A stretch of DNA of 64,000 bases. It comes from CAMLHU01 sp049680185 (lineage in GTDB: Bacteria; Gemmatimonadota; Gemmatimonadetes; Gemmatimonadales; GWC2-71-9). Every line of letters begins with the position of its first letter. The first letter of the stretch is position 1. The position numbers and the translations under genes are program-made. The notes beneath the pieces were generated by a model that saw nothing but the letters and a program-made list of their open reading frames with translations, ran no database searches and was not told where the DNA came from. Location: assembly GCA_049680185.1 (NCBI GenBank), contig JBAUHI010000086.1, positions 1 through 64,000 of the forward strand. Reading direction: 5' to 3'. Positions 1 through 8,494 of the stretch are shown here, piece by piece.

Positions 1-203
1 GGGTGAGGGTGAGGAAGAGTGCTCGGGGAGAGGGGTCGGGTATGAAGGTCCGATGGTCGCGGGGGGGTGAGGAAGAGCGCGAGGGGAGAGGGGTGAGGGG
101 TCTGTTGGGTGAACGGGAAACGGTAGACGGTAAACAGTAAACGGGCCTCCCATGAGCTTCTCTCTGGGCGGCCCGTTCACTGTTCACTGTTTCCTGTTCA
201 CCG
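1..203. repeat. Degenerate short-period repeat region downstream of the giant lipoprotein gene
   Basis: No gene is visible here. Bases 7-36 and 65-95 are two near-identical purine-rich copies (GGGTGAGGAAGAG...GGGGAGAGGGGT). Bases about 113-148 read as heptads of the type GTGAACG/GTAAACA/GTAAACG. Bases about 175-205 carry the complementary kind (CGTTCAC, TGTTCAC). The two arms could fold into a long imperfect hairpin just behind the stop codon of the minus-strand lipoprotein gene, so it may act as a transcription terminator. The same architecture with other unit sequences recurs elsewhere in the window. Confidence 0.7.
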
Positions 204-3200
204 TTAATGCACCGTCACCACCACGCCGGTGGCGTTGACCGTCTGCAGGAATCCGGGGATCGATGCGCTCACCGTGCTGGATCCGGCCGTGAGAGGGCGG
301 AAGGCCACCCCGCCCCCGGCGACCGATGTCGGTGTGTAATACGACCCCACGTTGATCATCTCGGTGATGATGCCGGCGGTGAGTGCCGTGGTCGTGAGCG
401 TCCCGACCGCTGGAGCGCTGCTGCTGAACGTCACCGTGAACGCCGGCTTCCCTGCCGCCCGTATCTGGCTGTTATAGAAGCTGTTCGTCCCGCTGTAGGG
501 GATCCCGATGTAGGCGTAGAACGCGTTGTCGGCGCCGCCGGCGGTCTGGCTGGCGGTGGGGCCGGACATCTCGACGATCGGCTGCACCACGGTCGCGGTC
601 GCCGAGCCCTGGTTGAATCCGTTGGCGGACGCATAGATGATCGGTGTACCGACCATGCTGTCGACGCCGATGACGTAGTACGGGACACTCGTCTGTCCGT
701 TGGGTACGAAGACCTTGATCGAATCGGTGCCTGGTGTCGTGGCATTGGGCGCCACCAACGCCACACCCGGGTTCGAGCTCCACACGGTCACCGTGTCGCC
801 ACCGTGCTGGGAAGCGCCGAGGACCGAATACCCATTGACGGCAAGTCCGGCGCCCACAGACACCGCGTTCACGGTGATGGCCGGCGCGGAGACCGTCACG
901 ACCGGCGCGGACCCCGGTACCGACACGAATCCGGCGCCAGTGACCCGCGCGGTGTCGATGCCGCTGGTGAGCACCTTGAGCGCGGCGCCACCAGTGGCCA
1001 CCGTGAACGGCGAGTAGTACTGACCAGCAGGGATCAGTACGACCGCGGAATCGGCCTGGCCGCCGGTCGTGACCATCCGCTGGACCGTCGGGTCGGACGG
1101 CTTGATCAGGAAGCTCGCCCCTGCCGAACCGGCCCGGAGTGACTGGTTGAGGTAGAGTCCGGTGTTGCCGACGTAGGGCAACCCGATCTGCGCGTACACC
1201 AGGTTGCTGTCGGAGAGGGTGGTCGTGGCCGTGTTCACACCGCTCAGCACCACGCCGGCCTGCCGCACATAGCTCCAGACCGTGTCCGGGGTGTATCCGG
1301 GGACCGACAACACCAGCCGCGTGCTGTCGTTGATCACGCCCTCGAGCCCCGACACGTAGACGTATTGATACGTCGTCGCCGCGGCGAGCGGGATCACGAC
1401 CGAGTCGACTCCCACCTTGGTGATCGTGTCGGAGACCACCGTGACCGCCGGGTTGAGACTCTTGACGGTCATCGTCGTCGGGCTCGGCGTGGGTGCGCCC
1501 AAGCCCACGTAGGTCTGGGTTTGCAGCCCCGCCCCCACTGACGGCGCGGAAACGCTCAAGATCGGTGCAGACACCGTCGTCTTGACCGTGTCGGCCGGCA
1601 CGGTCACGAACCCCGGCAGGGTGGCCCAGGTCGTCGATTGCCCGGGACCGACCGGCTGGTAGGCGACACCGCCGGTTGCGACAGTGGTCGGCGTGTAGTA
1701 GATGCCGCTCGACGGATTCACGGGGATCACCGCAGTGCGCACGGTGTCCTGCATCAAAGTCGAGTCGGTCAAGGTGCCCACTGCCGCAGACGATGTGTGG
1801 AACGCCACGGTGAGCGGCGGGGCCCCGGTGCGGATCGGCTGGTTCAGGTAGATCGCCGTGTTCCCGATGTACGGCAGTCCGATGGTGGCGTAGAACTGCG
1901 ACTTGGGCGTGAACGTGGTGGTGGTGGTCGGCAGCGCCACGAGCTGGATCCCGGCCTGGCGGACGTACCCCCACACGGTGTCGGGTTTGAATCCCGGGAT
2001 CGAGAACACCAACTGGCTGCTGTCGTTGACCACGCCCTCCAGCCCTGCCACATAGACGTAGGTGTAGTTGACACCGGTGCCGAGGGCGATCTTGGTCGAG
2101 TCAGCGCCCACATGACTGACACTGTCGGCCACCACCAGCACCGTGGGTTTGAGGCTGGTGACGGTGAGCTGGCTCGAGGCCGGGACCGGGGCGCCGAAGG
2201 AGACGTAGAGCGTCGTCTGCAGCCCCGACCCGACCTGCGGCGATCCGGCACTGAAGGTCGGCGCCGACACGATCGTGCCGGTGGTCGCGGGGAGAGTTAT
2301 GAACCCCGGGATGTTGATCGTCGTGGTGGACGAACCGGCGCCTACTGGGTGGTATCCGACGCCTCCTGTGGCCACCGAGGTCGGAGTGTAGTAGACGTTG
2401 GCCTGCTGCGGGACCACCGCAGTCCGCACGGTGTCGAGCACCCCGGTCGAGTCGGTGAGCTCCGCCACCGCGCTCGGCGTCAAATGGAACGTGGCCGTCA
2501 CGGGCGCGTGGCCTACCCGAAGTCCCTGCGAGGCCTGGATGCCGGTGTTCCCGACGTACGGCAGACCGATGTAACCGTAGAGGGCACTATTGCTCGAGAG
2601 CGAGGTGGTGCTCGCCGGCACGCCATAGAGGGTCACACCCGGTGTCCGCACCCGCACCAGTGCGGTGTCGGTGGCGTACCCCGGGATCGAGACCTCGACG
2701 TAGGTGCTGTCATTGGTGACCGTGTCCACACCGGCCACCGTGGCATAGACGGAGCTTGTGCCGTTGACGAGCGGGATGACCAATGTGTCCACGCCGAGCG
2801 TCGTCAGGTTGGGCGCAAAACGGGCTACCCCGACGGTGAGCGGCCGGATGGTCATGTTTGAGTTGCCCTGGATGGCGGTCTGGAGGCTGATATACACTTG
2901 GCCCTGCAGCCCCGCCCCGACGTCGAACGTTGACGCACCGATGACCGGCGGCTTACTGACGGTCATCAAGACACTGTCCGGCCCCACGCCGCTAGCGGTG
3001 GCGGTCACATAGCTGGTGCATGGCAGTGCCGCGAACCCGCTGTAGCTCACCGGGAACAGGGCGGTCGAGAGCCCCGCGATGATCGTTGCGGTCGCCGGTA
3101 CGGTCACACAGGCAGAGTTCGCCGCGGTGAGTGTCACCAGGATCCCGCCGGCCGGCGCCGCGATCGGCGTGCCCGAACTCAGGAATTGGATGGTCTGGCT

Positions 3201-5540
3201 GTCAGGGAACACCGGATAGATCGTCGCCGAGGCGGCCACGATATTGAGGTTGGCGGCCGTCGTGACGCTGGTGGTCGCCGGCGAGTAGTTCGGGTTCGAC
3301 GCGGTCAGCGTCGCGACACCCAGTGCCACACCGCCGATCTGGCCGTTCTGGCTCTGCACGCCCTGCGCAAACGACACCGTGGGTGTGAGCACCTGCACCT
3401 TGGTCGAGTCACTGCTCACCAGCGTCACCACGACACCGCCCGGCGGGGCCGGCGCCGCGAGCGTCACCCCGATGGCCGTGGTCCCGCCGAACGGCACGGT
3501 GAGTGTCGCCGGGAGCGAGATCAAGTTGATCGACGCCGTCACCCCGAGCGCCCCGGCGATGTAGCCCGTCGCGGTGGCGCGGATGGTGTCGGTCCCGGCG
3601 GCCACGCCGTTCAAGACGATGCTGCCGAGGCTGTCACCCGCGGCGACGAAGATCCCCGGCCCCGCCACCGACACGATGCCGGTGTTGTCGCTCGATACCT
3701 GGACGGAATCGCCGCCCGCACCCGCCGGTGCACTCAGGTGGATCTGGAGCGTGGCCGTCCGGCCCACGCCGATCACCGAGGTCCCCTGCAACTGCAGCAG
3801 CACCGTCGGCACCGGTGGCTGGGCAAAGGCGGTGAAGGTGAGGCTCCCCGCCCCTCCCACGGTCGCCTGGAGGGAGTTGGCTCCTGGAATGGGCCCGAGC
3901 GTCCACGACGGTACCGCCGCATACCCGCTCGAGTCGGTGTAGATGGTGATCGAATCGGCGGCCCCGTTGACCTTCCCGCTCCCCGCGGTCACCTGGAACA
4001 GCACCGCCGCGTGCGGCACCGGATTGTACGTCGTGTCATAGACCCACACAGACGGCACCGCCGACACCAGACTGTCGACATATCCCGATGTGCTGTCGCT
4101 CGACCCCTTCTGCAAATACTTGGGCGGACCTTCCTTCACGAAGAGGTCGATCGACGTGTCCGCCACCAGCCCGGCCGAATTGAACACCACCCGATCATCG
4201 CCGTACCCTGTCAGCCGGAACCCGGCAAAGGTCACCCTGCCGTTGGCGTCGGTGCTGTCAGTGAGCACACCAAAGGCGTAAGCACTGCGGTACGGACCCG
4301 CTGCACCGGCACGGCGGATCGGGGCGCGCACCAGCTTACGCGTGGGTCGGGGCGCCCCATCCAGCCAGCTCCAGGTCTGCGCATCCACGGCGATCCCGGC
4401 CTGATGCACGGGAAGACCGACGCTGTCCTCGACCTGCAGCACCATTGGCGGGACCACCAGCGCGCCATTCACCTGGCTGTCGGCGGGTTGGGTCACCACG
4501 TGGAGCTGGAAGGGCGGCCCCGCCACGACCTGCGATGTCGCCGTGAAGGTGACGCTGCTCAATCCGCTCACGCTCGCTTGCCACTGTTGGCTGCCGGTGC
4601 TGTCGCCCAGCACCGCACGGACCTGCGCAAAGCCGAGGCTATCGGTGTACGCAGTGTCCGGCACTGCAGGGCCCGCGAGGCCGAGTGGATGGAACACCAC
4701 GCGCACCCCCGCCACACCAAGACTATCAGCGGCCTTGACCCGCACCCGGAGCGGCAGCGGCAGCGTGTCGTTGACCGACGCGGCCTGGGTATCGCCGCTC
4801 ACCTTTGCCAGCGACACCGGCTTCGGCACGAAGGTGATGGTGGTGCTGTCGAGCACCCCGTTAGGCGTCTGCGCCGTGACGGTCGTGGTCAGCCGCTGGT
4901 TCGGCGCCTTGATCATCCCGTCGGGGCGGACCTTGGCCGTCGCCGATCCGGAGCGCCACGACACATAGAATGCCGTCTCCGGCGCCTCGGATGAATTGCT
5001 TCCGCTCGCCTGGAACTGGAGAGAGTCACCGAAGGTGAGGACCGAATCCCTCGGCGCGATGTTGAGGTACGCGATGTCGTATCCGGGACCGTTGTAATAC
5101 ACCGAGAGCGGCGGCACGGTGGCCGGCACCCCTGCCCGGATGATGACGGTGGTGTCGCCGGAAAAGAGCGTCTGCCCCCCGCCGAGGAGGTCAAAGTGGA
5201 CCTCGAGCGTCTCGGGAGATTGCAGCAGCGTGAACGACAGCTGCATCTGGATGGAATCCTGGGTGAGCGCGAACGGCGCGGTGGCACCGGCCACACTGTC
5301 CGCGGAACAATCGCAGGCGGGTTGGTGGTAGACGGTCAACCGCACCTGATCGATCGGCAGTGCCGCGCTCAACGTGACCCCGGCCTTGAACCTGGGCGAG
5401 ACCGCCAAATGCACCGTTCCTCCGACCGTGGGGCCGGTCGGGTTATCGGTGCAGGTGACGAGCAGGAGCGCCGCAGCGGCCACGAGCAGCTGATTGCGGA
5501 GCAGACGGAACCGGGTCATTGGCGGGAATCTGGGGGGCAT
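204..5540 (-). CDS. Giant repetitive Ig-like surface lipoprotein
   Basis: A 1778-aa exported protein. The N-terminus has a basic stretch (RFRLLRNQ), a hydrophobic core (LLVAAAALLL) and a lipobox ending in VTC, so it is probably lipidated at Cys30. ATG at 5519 (residue 8) is an equally good start. The middle (about 160-930) is a string of Ig/BIG-like beta-sandwich segments with recurring PPGGV, SSDST and TATA elements. The C-terminal half is built of about four diverged modules of roughly 205 aa, each with a VGAGLQ-type strand and a YIGLPYxGNT motif. No catalytic motif is seen. Such proteins usually act in adhesion or as surface scaffolds; the specific role is unknown. It is transcribed away from yidC's end, apparently as a single gene. 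Confidence 0.85.
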   Translation of the reverse strand: MPPRFPPMTRFRLLRNQLLVAAAALLLVTCTDNPTGPTVGGTVHLAVSPRFKAGVTLSAALPIDQVRLTVYHQPACDCSADSVAGATAPFALTQDSIQMQLSFTLLQSPETLEVHFDLLGGGQTLFSGDTTVIIRAGVPATVPPLSVYYNGPGYDIAYLNIAPRDSVLTFGDSLQFQASGSNSSEAPETAFYVSWRSGSATAKVRPDGMIKAPNQRLTTTVTAQTPNGVLDSTTITFVPKPVSLAKVSGDTQAASVNDTLPLPLRVRVKAADSLGVAGVRVVFHPLGLAGPAVPDTAYTDSLGFAQVRAVLGDSTGSQQWQASVSGLSSVTFTATSQVVAGPPFQLHVVTQPADSQVNGALVVPPMVLQVEDSVGLPVHQAGIAVDAQTWSWLDGAPRPTRKLVRAPIRRAGAAGPYRSAYAFGVLTDSTDANGRVTFAGFRLTGYGDDRVVFNSAGLVADTSIDLFVKEGPPKYLQKGSSDSTSGYVDSLVSAVPSVWVYDTTYNPVPHAAVLFQVTAGSGKVNGAADSITIYTDSSGYAAVPSWTLGPIPGANSLQATVGGAGSLTFTAFAQPPVPTVLLQLQGTSVIGVGRTATLQIHLSAPAGAGGDSVQVSSDNTGIVSVAGPGIFVAAGDSLGSIVLNGVAAGTDTIRATATGYIAGALGVTASINLISLPATLTVPFGGTTAIGVTLAAPAPPGGVVVTLVSSDSTKVQVLTPTVSFAQGVQSQNGQIGGVALGVATLTASNPNYSPATTSVTTAANLNIVAASATIYPVFPDSQTIQFLSSGTPIAAPAGGILVTLTAANSACVTVPATATIIAGLSTALFPVSYSGFAALPCTSYVTATASGVGPDSVLMTVSKPPVIGASTFDVGAGLQGQVYISLQTAIQGNSNMTIRPLTVGVARFAPNLTTLGVDTLVIPLVNGTSSVYATVAGVDTVTNDSTYVEVSIPGYATDTALVRVRTPGVTLYGVPASTTSLSSNSALYGYIGLPYVGNTGIQASQGLRVGHAPVTATFHLTPSAVAELTDSTGVLDTVRTAVVPQQANVYYTPTSVATGGVGYHPVGAGSSTTTINIPGFITLPATTGTIVSAPTFSAGSPQVGSGLQTTLYVSFGAPVPASSQLTVTSLKPTVLVVADSVSHVGADSTKIALGTGVNYTYVYVAGLEGVVNDSSQLVFSIPGFKPDTVWGYVRQAGIQLVALPTTTTTFTPKSQFYATIGLPYIGNTAIYLNQPIRTGAPPLTVAFHTSSAAVGTLTDSTLMQDTVRTAVIPVNPSSGIYYTPTTVATGGVAYQPVGPGQSTTWATLPGFVTVPADTVKTTVSAPILSVSAPSVGAGLQTQTYVGLGAPTPSPTTMTVKSLNPAVTVVSDTITKVGVDSVVIPLAAATTYQYVYVSGLEGVINDSTRLVLSVPGYTPDTVWSYVRQAGVVLSGVNTATTTLSDSNLVYAQIGLPYVGNTGLYLNQSLRAGSAGASFLIKPSDPTVQRMVTTGGQADSAVVLIPAGQYYSPFTVATGGAALKVLTSGIDTARVTGAGFVSVPGSAPVVTVSAPAITVNAVSVGAGLAVNGYSVLGASQHGGDTVTVWSSNPGVALVAPNATTPGTDSIKVFVPNGQTSVPYYVIGVDSMVGTPIIYASANGFNQGSATATVVQPIVEMSGPTASQTAGGADNAFYAYIGIPYSGTNSFYNSQIRAAGKPAFTVTFSSSAPAVGTLTTTALTAGIITEMINVGSYYTPTSVAGGGVAFRPLTAGSSTVSASIPGFLQTVNATGVVVTVH

Positions 5541-5562
5541 GGCCGCTAACTTACCGCCCGAA

Positions 5563-5582
5563 GCTCCGTACGGCTACGGAGC
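5563..5582. other. Perfect 8-bp inverted repeat in the lipoprotein gene leader
   Basis: GCTCCGTA and TACGGAGC flank CGGC, about 23 bases upstream of the lipoprotein start. It lies in the short 5541-5667 spacer. It could be an operator or a leader hairpin; no regulator gene is adjacent. Confidence 0.4.
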
Positions 5583-5591
5583 CGGTCGCAA

Positions 5592-5619
5592 GGGGAGTGT
5601 GATATGGGTCACACCCCCT
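5592..5619 (-). terminator. Probable terminator hairpin after yidC
   Basis: Read on the minus strand, GGGGTGTGA and TCACACTCCCC form a stem with one bulge, about 50 bases after the yidC stop. No long U-tract follows, so factor-independent termination is only likely. Confidence 0.4.
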
Positions 5620-5667
5620 CTCCTGACGTGGTCGAGGGTCCCGGATCAGGCGCCGAACACAGGTCAG

Positions 5668-7383
5668 CTAGGTCTTGGCTGGTGCCGGGGTCGGCGGGGT
5701 GGGCGGATGCTTCTTCCGCCGCTCTTCGGAGATGAGCCACTGCTGAGGGACGCTCGCCAGGTTGCTCACCACATAGTAGAGGTTGAGCCCCGCGGCGAAC
5801 CGGAAGCCGAAGAAGGTGAACATGATCGGCGCCATCCACATCATCATCTTGGCCTGCGGATTGGGCGGGATCGACCGCTGACCGATCCAGCTGAGCAGCA
5901 GCATCGAGAGTCCGGTGAGGATCGGGATGATGTGGAGCTGATCGGGTTGGGACAGGTCGATGAACCACCAGAACGACACCCCCCGCATCTCGATGGTGCT
6001 CTCGAACACGAAGAAGAGCGCAAAGAGGATCGGCATCGGGAGCAGCATCGGCAGGCAGCCACCCAACGGGTTGGCGTTGTGCTCCTTGTACAGCTTCATC
6101 ATCTCCTGCTGCAACCGCGGCGCATCGCCCTTGTGCTTCTCCTGCAGCGCTTTCATGTGCGGCTGGATGGCCTGCATGGCCATCGCCGAGCGCATCGCCT
6201 TCTGGTTGAGCGGCCAGAGGGCCAGCCGGATCAGGAGCCCGAGCAGGATGATGGCAAAGCCGTACGAGATGCCGAGGTGGGTGTGCATCCACACGAACAC
6301 CTGGCGGAAGAAGAGCGCGAAGGGCCGGATGACGGTGCGGAACCCGACGACGCCGTACGGGTTCACGTCATCGAAGTCCTGCCCGATGGCGGAGAGCCGA
6401 TTGTACTCCATCGGGCCGGCATAGAGCCGGTAACGGAACGTCCCCGCCCCGGTGATCGGCTGCGACACCTGGATCGACGCGATACCGGCGTACTTGCCGG
6501 TCCCCGCCGGGATGGTGGCGCGGGCGCCGGCCCACTCGGCCGCCGTGTCGGTCGCAAAGAGCCCGTACACGAAGTACTCCGACTTGCTCGCCACCCACTG
6601 GAACGGCCCCGCCACGTCGCGTGAGCTGCTGGCGTCGATCTTGTAGAACGGGATGAGGTTGGTGCTCTTGCCCACCGGCTTGACCACGAGGGCGTGGCTG
6701 CGGCCGTTGGCCAGGGTATCGGCCTCGGTGTTGGCGATGCCGTGCCCCAACCCCACCAGGAGGACGCCACCGGAAGGACCGAGCCCCACGATCTTCCCCG
6801 CCACGTCGAACCGATAATCCGACGGCTGGAAAGTGTAGGTCACCGTGACGGTGACGCCACCGCGCTCTGCGGTAAAGGTGAGCGGTGCCGTCCCGACGCT
6901 CGGCACGGTGATGCTCTTCACTGATGGCGTGAAGATCCAGTCCGAGAGCGGCACACTATCCGGCCCCGACACAAGCGTCAGGTCGAGCACCCCGCCATCG
7001 GGACGGACCAGGTCGACCGTTGCGCCGGCGGCGGACTTGGCCATCGAGCGATACTGCGGTAGCGTCGCAGAGATGAGCCGCGCGCCGCGGGTGCTGAAAC
7101 CGTACTGATAGAGACCGGAGGAGACGAGGACGGTGTCTTCGTGGACCGAGGTGACCTTGGCCCTGGCGGGACCAGCGAGGGCCGCCACCGGCGCGTGCGA
7201 CGCCTGTGGAGCGGGCGTGGAGGCCGATATCGGAGCGGAGGTGTCCGCGTGCGCTGTGGTATCGGCGGCCGCGGCCCCCGGTGCCGTGACGCCCGGCTTC
7301 GGCGGCGGCGCCTTGAAGATCAGCGCCGGGACCACCGCCACCAGCATCATCAGGAATACGGCCGCTATGATCCGACGATCCAT
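5668..7383 (-). CDS. yidC: Membrane protein insertase YidC
   Basis: 571-aa inner-membrane insertase that folds and inserts membrane proteins with or without SecYEG. The N-terminal MDRRIIAAVFLMMLVAVVPALIF is the first membrane segment of the Gram-negative type. A large periplasmic beta domain follows (about 60-340), then the conserved core with FVWMHTHLGISYGFAIILLG, LALWPLNQKAMRSAMAM, NPLGGCLPMLLPMPILFALF and the last helices (about 350-555). The tail is basic (SEERRKKH). Start at ATG 7383 gives the normal signal-anchor; the frame is open further upstream but shows no YidC features. It follows yidD by 16 bases in the classic rpmH-rnpA-yidD-yidC order. Confidence 0.96.
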   Translation of the reverse strand: MDRRIIAAVFLMMLVAVVPALIFKAPPPKPGVTAPGAAAADTTAHADTSAPISASTPAPQASHAPVAALAGPARAKVTSVHEDTVLVSSGLYQYGFSTRGARLISATLPQYRSMAKSAAGATVDLVRPDGGVLDLTLVSGPDSVPLSDWIFTPSVKSITVPSVGTAPLTFTAERGGVTVTVTYTFQPSDYRFDVAGKIVGLGPSGGVLLVGLGHGIANTEADTLANGRSHALVVKPVGKSTNLIPFYKIDASSSRDVAGPFQWVASKSEYFVYGLFATDTAAEWAGARATIPAGTGKYAGIASIQVSQPITGAGTFRYRLYAGPMEYNRLSAIGQDFDDVNPYGVVGFRTVIRPFALFFRQVFVWMHTHLGISYGFAIILLGLLIRLALWPLNQKAMRSAMAMQAIQPHMKALQEKHKGDAPRLQQEMMKLYKEHNANPLGGCLPMLLPMPILFALFFVFESTIEMRGVSFWWFIDLSQPDQLHIIPILTGLSMLLLSWIGQRSIPPNPQAKMMMWMAPIMFTFFGFRFAAGLNLYYVVSNLASVPQQWLISEERRKKHPPTPPTPAPAKT

Positions 7384-7399
7384 CGGAGATCTTCTCGTG

Positions 7400-7621
7400 T
7401 CAGGGGACCGGGTCGTGACCGCCGGGATGGAACGGATGGCAGCGCAGCAGCCGCCGACCACCGAGCCAGGTCCCGCGAATGAGGCCGTAACGCGCCACCG
7501 CCTCGAGCGTGTACTCCGAACACGATGGCGTGAAGCGGCAGGACGGCGGGAATATCGGTGAAATGAAGCCCTGGTAGCCGCGGATGAGGTACCATCCAGC
7601 GAGGCGGGGAGCGTTCCACAT
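7400..7621 (-). CDS. yidD: Membrane protein insertion efficiency factor YidD
   Basis: 73-aa member of the YidD (DUF37) family, a small membrane-associated protein that helps YidC-dependent insertion. The family signature is complete: GYQGFISP, CRFTPSCSEYTLEAV, RYGLIRGTW and the C-terminal RLLRCHPFHPGGHDPVP with its conserved cysteines. Start chosen at ATG 7621 (MWNAPRLAGW), which gives the usual family length. The open frame extends upstream only through the octad repeat between rnpA and yidD. Probably co-transcribed with rnpA and yidC. Confidence 0.93.
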   Translation of the reverse strand: MWNAPRLAGWYLIRGYQGFISPIFPPSCRFTPSCSEYTLEAVARYGLIRGTWLGGRRLLRCHPFHPGGHDPVP

Positions 7622-7719
7622 CGAGGCGGATGGCCGGGCCGTCGGATCGTCGGAGGGCGCCGCCGCCAAATCTGTGCCTGGTGATCCGTCCATCCGACCA
7701 TCTGTCCATCCGTCCATCA
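7622..7719. repeat. Inverted octad-repeat array between rnpA and yidD
   Basis: Two arms with an 8-bp period face each other around a spacer. The first is GGCGGATG-GCCGGGCC-GTCGGATC type, about 7625-7656. The second is CCATCCGT-CCATCCGA-CCATCTGT type, about 7687-7719. The last codons and stop of rnpA lie at its right edge. The array separates two genes that are usually overlapping or nearly so, which suggests an insertion. Confidence 0.7.
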
Positions 7720-8250
7720 CTTGCACACCGCCTCCAACCAGCCGTGCAACTCCGCGCGGATGGTGGTGAAGGAGGCCGCATACCCCTCCCGCCGCGCCCG
7801 CACCACCAGGTCGCATCCGGGTTGGGTCGGCCGGATCTCCCGACGCCACACCTCCCGGATCCGCCGCCGCAAACGATTGCGGGCCACAGCGGAGAACTGA
7901 AAACGGGGAACGATCATCCCCATCCGCGGGTGGCCCGATGTGTTGTCCAGCCAGAACATCTCAAGGTGCGCCGCCCGGCGCCGGCGTCCATCCGACAGAC
8001 AGCGCCGCAGCTCCGACGCCCGCGCGAGCCGATCGGCCCGCGGCAGACGTTCCGTCGTCAGCGGCCCCCGTGCTTCGACGGCAACTTCACCGTCAACAGC
8101 TTGCGGCCCTTCTTGCGACGACGGCTCAGCGTCGCGCGACCCCAACGGGTCGCCATCCGCGCGCGAAATCCATGCTTGTTGATCCGGCGCCGATTGCGCG
8201 GACGATACGACGGCTTCATGACGGTTCCCGAGTTTCCAGTGAGGCCGCAA
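7717..8250 (-). CDS. rnpA: Ribonuclease P protein component, frame open through rpmH
   Basis: Protein subunit of RNase P, which binds the catalytic RNA (rnpB at 14364) and matures tRNA 5' ends. The core is in the last 109 residues: LPRADRLARASELRR, then the RNR signature in VARNRLRRRIREVWRR and a C-terminal helix. No ATG or GTG lies in frame just before this core. The frame is open to TTG 8250 and contains another TTG at residue 35; CTG codons at residues 64 and 69 are also possible. A TTG 8250 start would give 177 aa and swallow rpmH in another frame. The true start is uncertain; the gene identity is not. Confidence 0.85.
   Translation of the reverse strand: MRPHWKLGNRHEAVVSSAQSAPDQQAWISRADGDPLGSRDAEPSSQEGPQAVDGEVAVEARGPLTTERLPRADRLARASELRRCLSDGRRRRAAHLEMFWLDNTSGHPRMGMIVPRFQFSAVARNRLRRRIREVWRREIRPTQPGCDLVVRARREGYAASFTTIRAELHGWLEAVCK
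8058..8219 (-). CDS. rpmH: 50S ribosomal protein L34
   Basis: 53-aa L34, read directly from the sequence. It starts MKPSYRPRNRRRINKHGFRA and continues with the family hallmark RMATRWGRATLSRRRKKGRK before LLTVKLPSKHGGR. Very basic, as expected. L34 is usually about 44-46 aa, so this one has a short C-terminal extension. The gene lies entirely inside the open rnpA frame in another reading frame, ending 12 bases before a possible CTG start of the rnpA core. It stands divergent from dnaA, the standard origin arrangement. Confidence 0.95.
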   Translation of the reverse strand: MKPSYRPRNRRRINKHGFRARMATRWGRATLSRRRKKGRKLLTVKLPSKHGGR

Positions 8251-8420
8251 ACGTAGTCACGTCATTGGGTTGGGGCAAGGGGCTGGGTCGGGCAGGTGGC
8301 GGGTCACGGGTGGCGGGTCACGGACCGCGTGATCAGTGACTCACCACTCGCCACCCACCACCGGCCACCCACAAGCCATCACACGTAGTACCTGACACCT
8401 AACACCTCGTTTCAGGTGAT
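8220..8420. repeat. rpmH/dnaA divergent spacer with inverted heptad array
   Basis: About 8295-8323 reads GGTGGCGGGTCACGGG, that is 7-bp units GGTGGCG/GGTCACG. About 8336-8372 is the complementary kind (GTGACTC-ACCACTC-GCCACCC-ACCACCG). A second short set (TACCTGA-CACCTAA-CACCTCG) covers 8389-8409. The arms can pair around ACCGCGTGATCA. No gene is present. The array separates the rpmH and dnaA promoters. Confidence 0.7.
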
Positions 8421-8449
8421 TTGACTTTTCCACATTCCGGGCCTATTCT
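8421..8449 (+). promoter_or_regulatory. dnaA promoter with internal DnaA box
   Basis: TTGACT (8421-8426), 17 bases, then TATTCT (8444-8449) is a good sigma-70-type promoter 46 bases before the dnaA ATG. The spacer holds TTTTCCACA at 8426-8434, one mismatch from the DnaA box TTATCCACA. DnaA binding there would block RNA polymerase, so autorepression is the likely logic. Confidence 0.65.
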
Positions 8450-8494
8450 CTCCGTCCCTTGCTCATCCGCTTCAGCGATGCTCCCTGAGAACCG

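Noticed and set aside
1..205. CRISPR-like array
   Set aside because: Units are 7 bp, drift continuously and have no spacers of constant length; no cas genes nearby.
3186..4994. 602-aa plus-strand frame opposite the giant lipoprotein
   Set aside because: Arg/His/Gly-rich shadow typical of a high-GC antisense frame; the minus-strand frame has a signal peptide and clear repeats.
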